Source: UBA6054 sp963975575
Lineage (GTDB): Bacteria; Planctomycetota; Phycisphaerae; Phycisphaerales; UBA1924
Direction: 5' to 3'
DNA length: 64,000 nt
Assembly: GCA_963975575.1 (NCBI GenBank)
Contig: CAXBHL010000008.1
Location: 62,001 to 126,000, forward strand
Shown here: positions 32,001-41,582 of the stretch, one piece after another
Numbering within the stretch: the stretch's first letter is position 1
Layout of the letters: each line of letters begins with the position of its first letter
Translations under genes and position numbers: made by a program
The notes under the pieces: generated by a model
Seen by the model: only the letters and a program-made list of their open reading frames with translations
Database searches by the model: none
Told to the model about the DNA's origin: nothing

Positions 32001-33761
32001 ATGCGGACACTCTCGGGCATCCCGGTTTCTTCCGGCGTGGTGATCGGCCGCGTGTTCGTCATGAACGACGACCGCCCGCACCGCGTGGCCCGCCGCGCCA
32101 TCGACCCGGCGGACGTGCCCGCCGAGCTCGAACGCTTCGACCTGGCCCGCCGCTCCGCGATCGAGGAGCTCAACACCCTCCACCACGAGGCCGCGGCCGA
32201 GATGGGCGAGGAAGCCGCCAAGATCTTCCTGTTCCACATCGGGGCCCTCTCCGACCGCGCCGTGCTCGGGCCGATCCGCAAGATGATCGAGACCGACCGC
32301 GTCTCGGCCGAATACGCCAGCACCACCGCCATCGCCAACCTGGCCGAACGCTTCGCCAACCACCCCGACACCACCTTCCGCACCAAGGTCTCCGACCTCA
32401 ACGACCTCGGCGGGCGGCTCCACCGCCACCTGACCGGGCGCCGACGCCAGAGCCTGGGCCACCTCGAGCCGGGGACCGTGATCGTGGCCCGGGACCTGAC
32501 ACCCTCGCAGACCGCCGCCTTCGACCGCACCAGGGTGGTGGCCATCGCCACCGACCTGGGCGGGCAGACCTCGCACACCGCCATCGTGGCCCGCGCCCTG
32601 GGACTGCCCGCGGTGGTGGGCCTGAAGGAGCTGACCGAGCACGCCCGCGACGGCCAGACGATCGTCGTCGATTCCGACCGCGGGCAGATCGTGCTCGACC
32701 CGGACGAGGACACCGTGGCCGCCGCCGGACGCGACGCCGAGCGGGCCAAGCGGTCGCGGATCAGCCTGCACGAGGACGTGGACCTGCCCGCCGTGACCAC
32801 CGACGGCGTCGCCATCGAGCTGCTGGGCAACATCGAGTTCCCAAGCGAGATCGACGTCGTCCTCGCCGAGGGCGGCACGGGCGTGGGCCTCTACCGCACC
32901 GAGTTCCTGTACCTGACCAGCGACCACGACCCGACCGAGCAGGAACAGGACCGGGAGTACCTCGACTGCGTCCGCCGGCTCAAGGGCAAGCCGCTGACCA
33001 TCCGCACCATGGACCTGGGCGCCGACAAGCACACCCAGCAGCGGGCCGAGACGCCCGAGCGCAACCCCTTCCTGGGCCTGCGGTCGATCCGGTACTGCCT
33101 CAAGCACACGGACATGTTCCGGCGTCAGCTCCGCTCGATCATGCGGGCCAGCGCCCACGGGCCGGTCAAGGTCATGTTCCCGCTGGTGACCAACATCGCC
33201 GAGCTGCGCCGGGCCAAGTACTTCCTCCACGAGGCCATGGAGGACCTGGCCGACCGGGGCGAGCCCTATGACCGGGACGTGGAGGTCGGCATGATGGTCG
33301 AGGTGCCCGCCGCGGCCATCATGGCGGCGTCCTTCGCCCGGGAAGTCGACTTTTTCTCCATCGGGACCAACGACCTGGTGCAGTACACCCTGGCCGTGGA
33401 CCGAATCAATGAACAGGTGGCCGGGATGTACACCCCGATCCACCCGGCCGTGCTCAAACTCATCCGGGACGTCTCCCGTGTGGGGTCAAGGGCCAAGATC
33501 CCGGTGTCCTGCTGCGGAGAATCCGCCTCGGACCCCGAGTTCGCGGCGTTGCTCATCGGGCTCGGTGTGCGTAGCCTCTCTGTGACGGCGTCCAGCATCC
33601 CCAGGCTCAAGCGGGCCATCCGGGGGCTCGATTCCAGGCGTTGCGAGCGGATCGCCAAAAAGGCGATGTCGTTCGATTCGGAAGCCGAAGCCGCGGCCTA
33701 TGTCCGCGATCGGATACGAAAACTTGTTCCCGAGGTGTTCGAAGGACGGTCCTTCGAATAG
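32001..33761 (+). CDS. ptsI: PEP-dependent phosphotransferase Enzyme I
   Basis: A 586-residue Enzyme I that takes phosphate from PEP and passes it to HPr. The N-terminal domain carries the phosphorylated His in GGQTSHTAIVAR. PEP/Mg2+ motifs of the C-terminal barrel are present: LYRTEFLYL, DLGADKHTQ, FLGLRSIRYCL, SIGTNDLVQYTLAVDR. The active-site Cys loop reads CCGESASDPEF rather than the usual CGExAGDP. No HPr or sugar-specific EII gene is near, so a regulatory PTS is plausible. ATG 32001 is chosen because it directly precedes the conserved GIPVSSGVVIG; GGGGA stands upstream. Confidence 0.93.
   Translation: MRTLSGIPVSSGVVIGRVFVMNDDRPHRVARRAIDPADVPAELERFDLARRSAIEELNTLHHEAAAEMGEEAAKIFLFHIGALSDRAVLGPIRKMIETDRVSAEYASTTAIANLAERFANHPDTTFRTKVSDLNDLGGRLHRHLTGRRRQSLGHLEPGTVIVARDLTPSQTAAFDRTRVVAIATDLGGQTSHTAIVARALGLPAVVGLKELTEHARDGQTIVVDSDRGQIVLDPDEDTVAAAGRDAERAKRSRISLHEDVDLPAVTTDGVAIELLGNIEFPSEIDVVLAEGGTGVGLYRTEFLYLTSDHDPTEQEQDREYLDCVRRLKGKPLTIRTMDLGADKHTQQRAETPERNPFLGLRSIRYCLKHTDMFRRQLRSIMRASAHGPVKVMFPLVTNIAELRRAKYFLHEAMEDLADRGEPYDRDVEVGMMVEVPAAAIMAASFAREVDFFSIGTNDLVQYTLAVDRINEQVAGMYTPIHPAVLKLIRDVSRVGSRAKIPVSCCGESASDPEFAALLIGLGVRSLSVTASSIPRLKRAIRGLDSRRCERIAKKAMSFDSEAEAAAYVRDRIRKLVPEVFEGRSFE
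33738..33758. repeat. Perfect 9-bp inverted repeat over the ptsI stop codon
   Basis: TTCGAAGGA and TCCTTCGAA flank CGG, immediately at the ptsI stop. No T tract follows on either strand, so it is not a standard terminator; it could act as an mRNA 3'-end stabiliser or protein site. Confidence 0.6.
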
Positions 33762-34088
33762 TCGTAAGCCCAGCCGCACCAAGCGTCTGGCAGTCACCTC
33801 GGACCACAGATCACCGCGCAGCCCCCCGGAAATCGTCCGGGCGAGCCGCGGACATCCGAAGACGCCGGCCCGCGGTCCGGGGTCGCCCAAGCACCCCTGC
33901 GGGGCCGGGCGAGCCTTCCGGAGACCGGGGTGCGGCCCAGGATGGTCCCCGGACCGGCTGCCAGCGTCAGCGAGCCACCAGCGTGCCAATCCAGCGCGTG
34001 TGCCCAGCGAGCAACCACCCACCGGGCGATCCCGGGCGGGCGTCGTTGTGCGTGGCGGAGCGATGACGCCTTCACCCAAGGCGCCCCG
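33762..34088. other. Noncoding leader region upstream of the RNase E/G gene
   Basis: These 327 bp hold no credible gene. If transcribed with the RNase E/G gene they form a long GC-rich 5' leader. In E. coli the rne leader mediates autoregulation by RNase E; whether this one does is untested inference. I see no clear promoter, riboswitch or terminator in it. Confidence 0.45.
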
Positions 34089-36905
34089 ATGAACGACGAC
34101 ACAGACCAACCCACCAACACCACCAACGAATCCACAGACAGCGGCTCCGGCGACACGGGCGAGACCACGCCCGCCAAGTCCACGCCCGCCAAGAAGAAGA
34201 CCACCCGCAAGAAGCCCGCCGCCAGGAAGACCACCAAGAAGAAGGTCACCAAGGCCGCCGCCGCGGCTTCGGACGAGCCCGAGGCAAACGAGAAGACCGA
34301 CGAGGCCCCGGCGAAGACGACCAAGAAGTCCGCCAAGAAGACCACGAAGAAGGCGGCCAAAAAGACCACCAAGAAGCGTGTGTCCAAAAAGGCCGCCGCC
34401 AAGTCCGAGGCCGAACAGCCCGAGGACGAGACCACCGCCGACGATTCGCAGCCCAGCACCGAGCCCGCGGCCGACGACACGGGCGCGGACGGCTCCGACG
34501 CCGGCGAAGACGCCGAGCGGGCCCAGGGCGACGGCGACGAGGACTCGGCCCCCAAGGGCAAGAAGCGCCGGCGCCGGCGCAAGAAGTCGTCCGGCCGGTC
34601 CGAGTCGGGCGAATCCAAGGGATCCAGGGAAGACGACGCCGTCTCGGCCGCCGTGCAGGCCACGCTCAACGACGACGACGCCGACGAGCCCTCCGGCGAC
34701 AGCCGGTTGGAGATGATCATCAACTACGTGCCCGGCGAAGAGTGCCGGGTGGCGATCACCGACGACGGGCAGCTCGAGGAGCTGTTCGCCGAGCCGACCG
34801 ACCAGGTCAGCCGCGTGGGCAACATCTACGTGGGCAAGGTGATCAACGTGGAGGCCTCCATCCAGGCCGCCTTCGTGGACTTCGGCTGCGAGGAGAACGG
34901 CTTCCTGCACATCTCCGACCTGCACCCGCAGTACTTCGGCGACGATGACGAGGCGACCGAGCGCGTGGGCAAGAAGACCCCGCGCCGCGACCGCCCACCG
35001 ATCCAGGAGGCCCTGCGCCGCGGGCAGGAGATCACCGTCGCGGTGCTCAAGGAGGGCGTGGGCACCAAGGGCCCGACCCTGACGAGCTACCTGTCCATCC
35101 CCGGCCGCTTCCTCGTGATGATGCCCGGCATGGACAAAGTCGGCGTCTCCCGGAAGGAGGAGGACGACGACCGGCGTCGGGCGGCCAAGGAGATCCTCTC
35201 CCAACTCGACCTGCCCGACGGCTTCGGTTTCATCCTCCGCACCGCCGGCTTCGATCGCACCAAGACCGAACTCAAGCGCGACCTTGCATACCTGATGCGC
35301 CTTTGGAAGGACATGGAGCGTCGGCGCAAGGGCGGCAACAAGCCCCGCCCGCTGTACTCCGAGTCCGACCTGCTGCTCCGCTCGATCCGCGACCTGATGA
35401 CCAGCGACATCCGGCGCGTGGTGATCGACTCCGAGCCGGCCCTGCGTCGGGCGGCGCAGTTCATCAAGATCGCCGCGCCACGCGCCCAGGCGAAACTCGC
35501 CCGGTACGCCGGCGGCGCGCCCATCTTCCACGCCTTCGGCATCGAGGACCAGATCGAGGCCATCCACGCCCGGGAGGTGCCCCTGCCCAGCGGCGGACGC
35601 CTGGTCATCGACCAGACCGAGGCCCTCGTCGCCATCGACGTCAACTCCGGCAAGTCCCGCTCGGCCCGCGACGCCGAGACCAACGCCTTCCGCACCAACA
35701 TGGAAGCGGTCGACGCCATCTGCCGCCAGCTCCGCCTGCGGGACCTGGGCGGGCTGGTCGTCAACGACCTGATCGACATGCGGTTCGCGTCACACCGCAA
35801 GCAGATCGAACAGCGATTCATCGACCGGCTCAAGCGCGACCGCGCCAAGACGACCGTCGGCTCGATCTCCGAGTTCGGCCTGCTCGAGATGACCCGGCAG
35901 CGGATGCGCGGCTCGATGGAGAGCCAGCACTTCGCCGACTGCCCGACCTGCCGCGGACGCGGCCTCGTGCAGAAGGCCGACTCCGTGGCGGCCAGCGCCC
36001 TGCGCGATCTCGCGGCCATCGTGGACCACGAGAAGGTCCGCAAGGTCGAGATGGTCGTCAACCCCCGCGTGGCCGGGGCGCTGCTCTCGACCCGGCGCAC
36101 CGCCCTGACCCGCATCGAGCTGCACTCGGGCAAGCAGGTCGAGGTCCGCGTCTCCGACGCGCTCGCCCTCGACCGCGTCACCTTCTACGCCTACGACCAC
36201 AACGGCCAGGACCTGGCGCTCGAGAAGATGTCCGGACGCAAGCGCCCCGAGCCGAGGGTGCTCGAGTGGGTAGACGACTCACCCGACGAGGCGTGGGCCG
36301 TCGACCCGACCGACGAGGCCGACGAGACCACCGCCAAGAAGCTGGCCGAGGAGATCGCCCGGCTGGCCGAGGCCGCCGGTCCCGAGGCCAACCCCGTCCA
36401 GCCCGAAGAGTCCGACGGCGGCGAGGGCGGCAAGAAGAAGCGTCGCCGGCGGCGCCGCCGCAAGGGCAAGGGCGAGGGCGAGCCGTCGGATCAGGACGAC
36501 CACGCCGACACCGACCAGCCCGACGCCGATTCCAAGGCCCGCGGCACGCAGGACCCCGACGACCGGGCCGACGAGGATCGGTCCGGTGACGAAGACCGGG
36601 CGGACCAGACCGATGGGGCCGGCGAGGGCGGCGAGGGCAGCAAGAAGAAGCGCCGTCGCCGGCGTCGGCGCGGCCGCGGACGCTCGGGCGATGGGGAGGG
36701 CGAGGGCAACGCCGACCGCGCCGACTCCGCCCCCGAAGACCGCGCCCCGCGCGGCGAGAACCGCAAGCCCGACAAGCCGGCGCCCAAGGCGGCGACCCCC
36801 GCCCCGGAACCCAAGCCCGAGCCCAAACCCAAGCGTCGCGGGCTCTACTCCGGCGCGCGGCGCAAACTGGCCCCCTCCGAGGTCGCCCGCATCTCGCCCG
36901 ACTGA
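34089..36905 (+). CDS. Ribonuclease E/G family endoribonuclease with basic repeats at both ends
   Basis: A 938-residue protein with a central RNase E/G core (about residues 200-700). The core has a split S1 domain (NIYVGKVINVEASIQAAFVDFG), the DNase I-like catalytic part with metal-binding aspartates in VAIDVNSGK and VNDLIDM, and the zinc-link CPTCRGRGL. The first 190 residues are Lys/Ala/Thr-rich, like histone-H1-type tails, and the last 230 are acidic with repeated KKKRRRRRRR clusters. The tails are probably disordered RNA- or protein-binding regions equivalent in role to the RNase E degradosome scaffold. It would initiate mRNA decay and rRNA processing. The start is the first Met before the acidic leader; no clear ribosome binding site. 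Confidence 0.93.
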   Translation: MNDDTDQPTNTTNESTDSGSGDTGETTPAKSTPAKKKTTRKKPAARKTTKKKVTKAAAAASDEPEANEKTDEAPAKTTKKSAKKTTKKAAKKTTKKRVSKKAAAKSEAEQPEDETTADDSQPSTEPAADDTGADGSDAGEDAERAQGDGDEDSAPKGKKRRRRRKKSSGRSESGESKGSREDDAVSAAVQATLNDDDADEPSGDSRLEMIINYVPGEECRVAITDDGQLEELFAEPTDQVSRVGNIYVGKVINVEASIQAAFVDFGCEENGFLHISDLHPQYFGDDDEATERVGKKTPRRDRPPIQEALRRGQEITVAVLKEGVGTKGPTLTSYLSIPGRFLVMMPGMDKVGVSRKEEDDDRRRAAKEILSQLDLPDGFGFILRTAGFDRTKTELKRDLAYLMRLWKDMERRRKGGNKPRPLYSESDLLLRSIRDLMTSDIRRVVIDSEPALRRAAQFIKIAAPRAQAKLARYAGGAPIFHAFGIEDQIEAIHAREVPLPSGGRLVIDQTEALVAIDVNSGKSRSARDAETNAFRTNMEAVDAICRQLRLRDLGGLVVNDLIDMRFASHRKQIEQRFIDRLKRDRAKTTVGSISEFGLLEMTRQRMRGSMESQHFADCPTCRGRGLVQKADSVAASALRDLAAIVDHEKVRKVEMVVNPRVAGALLSTRRTALTRIELHSGKQVEVRVSDALALDRVTFYAYDHNGQDLALEKMSGRKRPEPRVLEWVDDSPDEAWAVDPTDEADETTAKKLAEEIARLAEAAGPEANPVQPEESDGGEGGKKKRRRRRRRKGKGEGEPSDQDDHADTDQPDADSKARGTQDPDDRADEDRSGDEDRADQTDGAGEGGEGSKKKRRRRRRRGRGRSGDGEGEGNADRADSAPEDRAPRGENRKPDKPAPKAATPAPEPKPEPKPKRRGLYSGARRKLAPSEVARISPD

Positions 36906-36926
36906 GCCCACCCACGGGGATTGTCT

Positions 36927-38177
36927 GTGCCCAGCACGCGAGCCCAACCGACCGACGCCGCACCGGGTGGCCCGCCGCGCACCCGGCGCGTCGTCGTCCT
37001 CGGATCGGCCGGGTCCATCGGCACGCAGACACTCGAGGTCATCGACCACCTCAACGCGCTGCACGCCGCCGGTCGCTTCCCCCACGCCTTTCAGGTGGTC
37101 GGGCTCGCGACGGGCACCAACGCGGCGCTGATGCTCGAACAGGCCGCCCGCTGGGGCGTGCGAGACGCGGCGCTGGCCTGCGTCGAGACCGACGCCGACG
37201 CGGGCCGGGTCGACCTGCGTCGCGGCCCGGACGCCGCCGAACGGCTCGTCCGGGAGGTTCCGTGCGATCTGGTGGTGGGCGCCATCGTCGGCGTCGCGGG
37301 CCTGCCCGCGGTGACGGCCGCCCTCGAACGAGGCACCGATGTCGCCCTGGCGAACAAGGAGACCCTCGTCGCCGCGGGCTCGCTCGTCATCCCGCTGGCC
37401 GCGGCCAACAACGCACGCGTCCTGCCCGTCGACTCCGAGCACGCGGGCGTGTGGCAGTGCCTGATGTCCGCCTGCGGCACGAACTACGCCCCGCCCGAAC
37501 CCGCGCCGGCCGACATCGCCCGCGTGGTGCTCACCGCGTCCGGCGGCGCGTTCCGCGGCCGCACGCCCGAATCGGTCGCCCACGCGACCCCGCAGGAAGC
37601 CCTGGCCCACCCCACGTGGGACATGGGCGCCAAGGTCACCATCGACACCGCGACACTCGTCAACAAGGCGCTTGAACTGATCGAGGCCCACTGGCTCTTC
37701 GGGCTCGGCGCCGACCGGCTCGACGCGGTGATCCACCCGACCTCCACCGTGCACGCCCTGATCGAGATGGGCGACGGGAGCGTCGTCGCCCAGCTCGGTG
37801 CGCCCGACATGCGCACCCCCATCGCCCGAGCGCTGACCTTCCCCCACCGATCACCCGAGCCGATGTCCCGCATGGATCTGGGCGCGCTCGGCCGGCTCGA
37901 GTTCCGCCCCATCGAGGGCGGCTGGCGCCGCGCCATCGACTTGGGCATGCGGGCCATCCGCGCCGGCGGCGACGCGGGCGCGGTCTTCAACGCCGCCAAC
38001 GAGGTCGCCGTGCGGGCCTTCCTCGCCGGGTCGATCCCCTTCGGACGCATCCTCGACGCGGTCGAATCGGTCTGCGACGCCCACACGACCTCGCCGGTGC
38101 GCACCATCGACGACGTGCTCCGCGCCGACGCCGCCGCCCGCCACGCGGCTGAAGAGCATCTCGGAGCCACCGCGTGA
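36927..38177 (+). CDS. dxr: 1-deoxy-D-xylulose 5-phosphate reductoisomerase
   Basis: A 416-residue enzyme of the MEP isoprenoid pathway, converting DXP to MEP with NADPH. It shows the NADPH-binding GSAGSIGTQTLEV, the ALANKETLVAAG motif and the metal/substrate region DSEHAGVWQCL. Further on are LTASGGAFRG, HPTWDMGAKVTIDTATLVNK and IHPTSTVHALIE. GTG 36927 is preferred because GGGGA lies about 7 nt upstream; a TTG two codons earlier is the alternative. The gene follows the RNase gene by 21 bp and overlaps the next gene at GTGA, so they are probably co-transcribed. Confidence 0.95.
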   Translation: MPSTRAQPTDAAPGGPPRTRRVVVLGSAGSIGTQTLEVIDHLNALHAAGRFPHAFQVVGLATGTNAALMLEQAARWGVRDAALACVETDADAGRVDLRRGPDAAERLVREVPCDLVVGAIVGVAGLPAVTAALERGTDVALANKETLVAAGSLVIPLAAANNARVLPVDSEHAGVWQCLMSACGTNYAPPEPAPADIARVVLTASGGAFRGRTPESVAHATPQEALAHPTWDMGAKVTIDTATLVNKALELIEAHWLFGLGADRLDAVIHPTSTVHALIEMGDGSVVAQLGAPDMRTPIARALTFPHRSPEPMSRMDLGALGRLEFRPIEGGWRRAIDLGMRAIRAGGDAGAVFNAANEVAVRAFLAGSIPFGRILDAVESVCDAHTTSPVRTIDDVLRADAAARHAAEEHLGATA

Positions 38178-40003
38178 ACCGCCCGCGTCCGCCAGCCAGA
38201 CCGGGCGCCCGCCCGCAGCCGGCGCGCACGCTCGACCCGCGTGCGGCCGCCAGACTCAACGAGGCGATCGCCTTCTTCCAGAAGGGCCAGCCCGACAAGG
38301 CCCTCGCGTCCGTGCAGAAGGTGCTCGACAAGTCGCCCGGGCTGGCCGAGGCCAACCAGATCGCCGCGGTGGTGCAGCTGGCGCTCAACCGCCCGGAGCG
38401 CTCGCTCTACCACGCCGAGCGGGCCGCGGGCGCGGACGCGGCCAACCCCCGCAACCACATGGCGGTCGGCATGGCCCTGATGGCCCTCAACCGCGACACC
38501 GAGGCCGCCGACGCGTACGCAAAAGCCGTGGAACTGGCCCCGAACGACCCCGAGGCCCTCGCCGGGCTCGGCTCGGCGCGCGCCGGGTGCGGACGGTACA
38601 CCGAGGCCGAGGACCTGCTGACCCGGGCCGCCGCCGCCCGACCGGGCTGGATCGACCCGACACTCGCGCTGGCGACACTCTTCACCAACACCGCCCGGGC
38701 CCACGACGCCGTCCGCCTGCTCCGCCCGCTGGTCGAGGCCAACCCCCGCCACCTGCCCGCCGCCGACGCGCTCGCGCTCGCCTCCTCCTACGACGACCGG
38801 ATCACCCCCGCAGAGGCCTTCGAGTGCCACCGGCTCTACGGACGCTGCGCCGAGTCGATCGTCCGCCCCGCCGGCCCGCACGCCAACACGCGAGAGCCGG
38901 ACCGACGCGTCCGGCTCGCGTACCTCTCCGCGGAGCTGCGCGATCACTCCAACTCGTTCTTCCTCCGCCCGATCCTCGAAAACCACGACCGCGAGCGTTT
39001 CGAGGTCGTGCTCTACCACACCTCCCGCCACGAGGACTCGGTCACCGCCGAACTCAAGAAACTCGCCGACCGCTGGGTGGCCTGCGACCAGATGACCCCG
39101 CCCGAGCTGGCCGCCCGCATCCGCCAGGACCGCGTGGACATCCTCGTGGAACTGACCGGCCACTTCGGGCGCAACCGCCTGGCGACCATGGCAGCCCGGC
39201 CCGCGCCGGTGCAGGTGACCTACCTCGGCTACGGCAACACCACCGGCCTGACCACCATCGACGCGCGGATCATCGACGACACCACGGACCCCGCCCCGGA
39301 CGCGGACACACTCGCCACCGAGCGGCTCGTGCGCCTGGGCCGCTGCTTCCTGGCCTACCGCCCCGACGACGACGCGCCCGAGCCCGGCGAGCTCGACGCG
39401 AGCCGCCCGTTCACCTTCGGATCATTCAACGACATCAAGAAAATCACCCCGAGCGTCGTCCGCGTCTGGTCAGACATCCTCAAGGCGTGCCCCGGTTCGC
39501 AGATGCTGATCAAGACCGGCGAGCTGAGTAAGGAATCCATGCGGACGCTCCTCGCCGAGCGCTTCGCAGCCGAGGGCATCGACGCCGAACGCCTGCGCCT
39601 GACCGGGCGCATCGAGTCTGACCGCGGCCACCTCGCCCTCTACGACGACATGGACCTCGCGCTGGACACCTTCCCCTACGCCGGCACCACCACCACCTGC
39701 CAGGCGCTGTGGCAGGGCGTACCCGTGCTCACGCTCCGCGGCGACACCCACGCCGGGCGGGTCGGTGCTTCGCTGCTGACCGCCGCCGGCGAGGAGGCCC
39801 GCATCGCCCACGATCACGCCGGGTACACCCGCCTCGCTTCGGAAGCCTTCGCCCGCGGCAAGCCCGATCGGGCCGCGCGCAACGCCCTGCGGGAGCGGAT
39901 CCGCGCTTCGTCCCTGCTCGACCACGCATCGCTGACCGCGCAACTCGAGTCCGCCTATCACGACCTCTGGAGCCGGTGGTGCGCCAAGGGGACCGCCCGA
40001 TGA
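38174..40003 (+). CDS. TPR protein with a GT41 (O-GlcNAc transferase-like) glycosyltransferase domain
   Basis: A 609-residue protein. Residues 25-230 are tetratricopeptide repeats. The C-terminal half resembles family GT41 (SPINDLY/OGT-like): RVRLAYLSAELRDHSNSFF, ILVELTGHFGRNRLATMAAR, PVQVTYLGYGNTTG, FGSFNDIKKITPSVV and FPYAGTTTTCQALWQGVPV. These enzymes transfer GlcNAc or a related sugar to protein Ser/Thr, or act on surface glycans. The GTG start overlaps the dxr stop (GTGA) and the end overlaps a sulfotransferase start (ATGA), so translation is coupled along the operon. Confidence 0.88.
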   Translation: MNRPRPPARPGARPQPARTLDPRAAARLNEAIAFFQKGQPDKALASVQKVLDKSPGLAEANQIAAVVQLALNRPERSLYHAERAAGADAANPRNHMAVGMALMALNRDTEAADAYAKAVELAPNDPEALAGLGSARAGCGRYTEAEDLLTRAAAARPGWIDPTLALATLFTNTARAHDAVRLLRPLVEANPRHLPAADALALASSYDDRITPAEAFECHRLYGRCAESIVRPAGPHANTREPDRRVRLAYLSAELRDHSNSFFLRPILENHDRERFEVVLYHTSRHEDSVTAELKKLADRWVACDQMTPPELAARIRQDRVDILVELTGHFGRNRLATMAARPAPVQVTYLGYGNTTGLTTIDARIIDDTTDPAPDADTLATERLVRLGRCFLAYRPDDDAPEPGELDASRPFTFGSFNDIKKITPSVVRVWSDILKACPGSQMLIKTGELSKESMRTLLAERFAAEGIDAERLRLTGRIESDRGHLALYDDMDLALDTFPYAGTTTTCQALWQGVPVLTLRGDTHAGRVGASLLTAAGEEARIAHDHAGYTRLASEAFARGKPDRAARNALRERIRASSLLDHASLTAQLESAYHDLWSRWCAKGTAR

Positions 40004-40806
40004 GCGCACCCGCCGATCCCCACGGCGTCGTCTGGCTCGCCTCGTACCCCAAGTGCGGCAATACCTGGGTGCGGTTCATGCTCTACGCCGCCATCTATCA
40101 GCCCCCCGAGACCTCCATCGAGGTCACCCGCAAGATCCCCGACCTGCACCGCCCGCTGCCCGTCGACCCGCCGCGTCCCGGCCGCCCGATGCTGGCCAAG
40201 ACGCACCTGATGCTCACCGACCGCCACCCGAAGCTGGACAACACGCTGCGGGCCATCCACGTCATCCGCAACCCGCGCGACGTGGCGCTCAGCGCCCTGA
40301 ACTACCGGCGACTGGCCACGGGCGACGACAAGGGCCTCGACGAGGCGGCCTACCTGAAAACCTTCATCCGCGCCGGCGGCGACCCCGACTGGCAACGCCA
40401 GGGCTTCGGCACCTGGGCCGCCCACGCCCGGTCGTGGCGCGACACCGACCGCTTCCCCGTGCTGGCTGTCCGCTACGAGGACCTCAAGGCCGACCCCCGG
40501 GCCGCGCTGGTCACCATGCTGGAGTTTCTCGACGAACCCGCCGACGACGCCCGCGTCGACGCGGCCGTCAAGGCCGCCTCGTTCGAGTCCATGCGCGCCA
40601 TGGAGATCCGCGAGAAGCAGCAGACCGCCAAGGACGCCCCCGCCAAACGCCTGTTCGTCGGCGACGCCAAGGCCGCCCGCAAGGGCGTCTTCTTCATCAA
40701 CAAGGGCCGCAGCGGCCAGTCGCTCGATTCGGTCGCCCCCGGGCTCGACGCCGCCTTCGACCGGGCCTTCGCGAAAGACCTCGCCGACCTGGGCTACGCC
40801 TCGTAA
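40000..40806 (+). CDS. Sulfotransferase family protein
   Basis: A 268-residue enzyme that uses PAPS as sulfate donor. The 5'-phosphosulfate loop is ASYPKCGNTWVRFML near the N-terminus, and the 3'-phosphate motif is HVIRNPRDVALSALNY; VLAVRYEDLKADP follows, as in cytosolic-type sulfotransferases. The start overlaps the GT41 gene stop (ATGA), and its last 13 bp overlap the convergent second sulfotransferase gene. The acceptor is unknown; a sulfated surface glycan is a reasonable guess from the neighbours. Confidence 0.88.
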   Translation: MSAPADPHGVVWLASYPKCGNTWVRFMLYAAIYQPPETSIEVTRKIPDLHRPLPVDPPRPGRPMLAKTHLMLTDRHPKLDNTLRAIHVIRNPRDVALSALNYRRLATGDDKGLDEAAYLKTFIRAGGDPDWQRQGFGTWAAHARSWRDTDRFPVLAVRYEDLKADPRAALVTMLEFLDEPADDARVDAAVKAASFESMRAMEIREKQQTAKDAPAKRLFVGDAKAARKGVFFINKGRSGQSLDSVAPGLDAAFDRAFAKDLADLGYAS

Positions 40807-41582
40807 CCCAGCATCTCGCACGCACGCCGGTAGTCGTCGCTGGCCTGGAAGCCCTCGTGCAGGCCCTCCGGCACCGGGCCGCGTTCCAGCGGCCGGATCT
40901 GCGAAGACCGCGACCCCCGCGAGCCCGACGCCGTGTCGCCGGTCATCTTGGTGTACGACGCCCACCGCTCACGCCAGGTTGGGTCGTAGTTGATCGTCAG
41001 CCGCTCGCACAGGGTCTTCAACGCGGGCTCGGGGTCGGCGGTGAAGTCCTCGTAGCGGACGAAACCCACCTCCGCGGCGTGCTCGGCGAACGCGCAGCAG
41101 CCCCGCAGGTAGCCCGCCGGGGTCAGCCGTCCGCGCATGATGTCCATCTTCGCCAGCGACAGGAACTGATCCAGCGGGTGCCGCACCGTGACCGCCTCGG
41201 CCACGCTGTACGCCCCCGCGAGCGCATCGCGCACCGCGAACCCCATCGCCGGCTTCGCGTAGGGCACGCCGATGTAGTCCAGGTGCGTCCAGTCACGCAG
41301 CACCAGCCGCTTCCCGCCCGCCCTGGCCCGCTGCTCGCAGATCGACACGAACTGCAGCAGCGTGGGCGGCCCGGCCCGCTTCCACCGCGTGATGTCGGCG
41401 TCGGTCACCAGCCCGAACCATTCCTTGGCCTGGCGGATCGGCTGGGTGACGACCATGTTGGCCGGGTGCACCTCGGAGAGCATCGCGACCCCCGCCATGC
41501 AGCCGATGCAGCGCGAGATCACCGTGCCACCCGACCGGGCGAGGTGGCGCAGCACCGGGATGACCGGTTTGGAACGGGCCAT
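40794..41582 (-). CDS. Second sulfotransferase-like protein
   Basis: A 262-residue protein with a sulfotransferase-type 5' loop (LRHLARSGGTVISRCI) and 3' motif (VRHPLDQFLSL), then VGFVRYEDFTADPEPAL. It is only distantly similar to the plus-strand enzyme whose 3' end it overlaps by 13 bp. ATG 41582 shares one base with the stop of the upstream epimerase gene (TGATG), so the two are translationally coupled. The product probably acts on a glycan made with the epimerase; the substrate is unknown. Confidence 0.78.
   Translation of the reverse strand: MARSKPVIPVLRHLARSGGTVISRCIGCMAGVAMLSEVHPANMVVTQPIRQAKEWFGLVTDADITRWKRAGPPTLLQFVSICEQRARAGGKRLVLRDWTHLDYIGVPYAKPAMGFAVRDALAGAYSVAEAVTVRHPLDQFLSLAKMDIMRGRLTPAGYLRGCCAFAEHAAEVGFVRYEDFTADPEPALKTLCERLTINYDPTWRERWASYTKMTGDTASGSRGSRSSQIRPLERGPVPEGLHEGFQASDDYRRACEMLGYEA

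Noticed and set aside
33738..33758. Terminator of ptsI
   Set aside because: The hairpin overlaps the stop codon and is followed by TAGTCGTAAG, without a T run.
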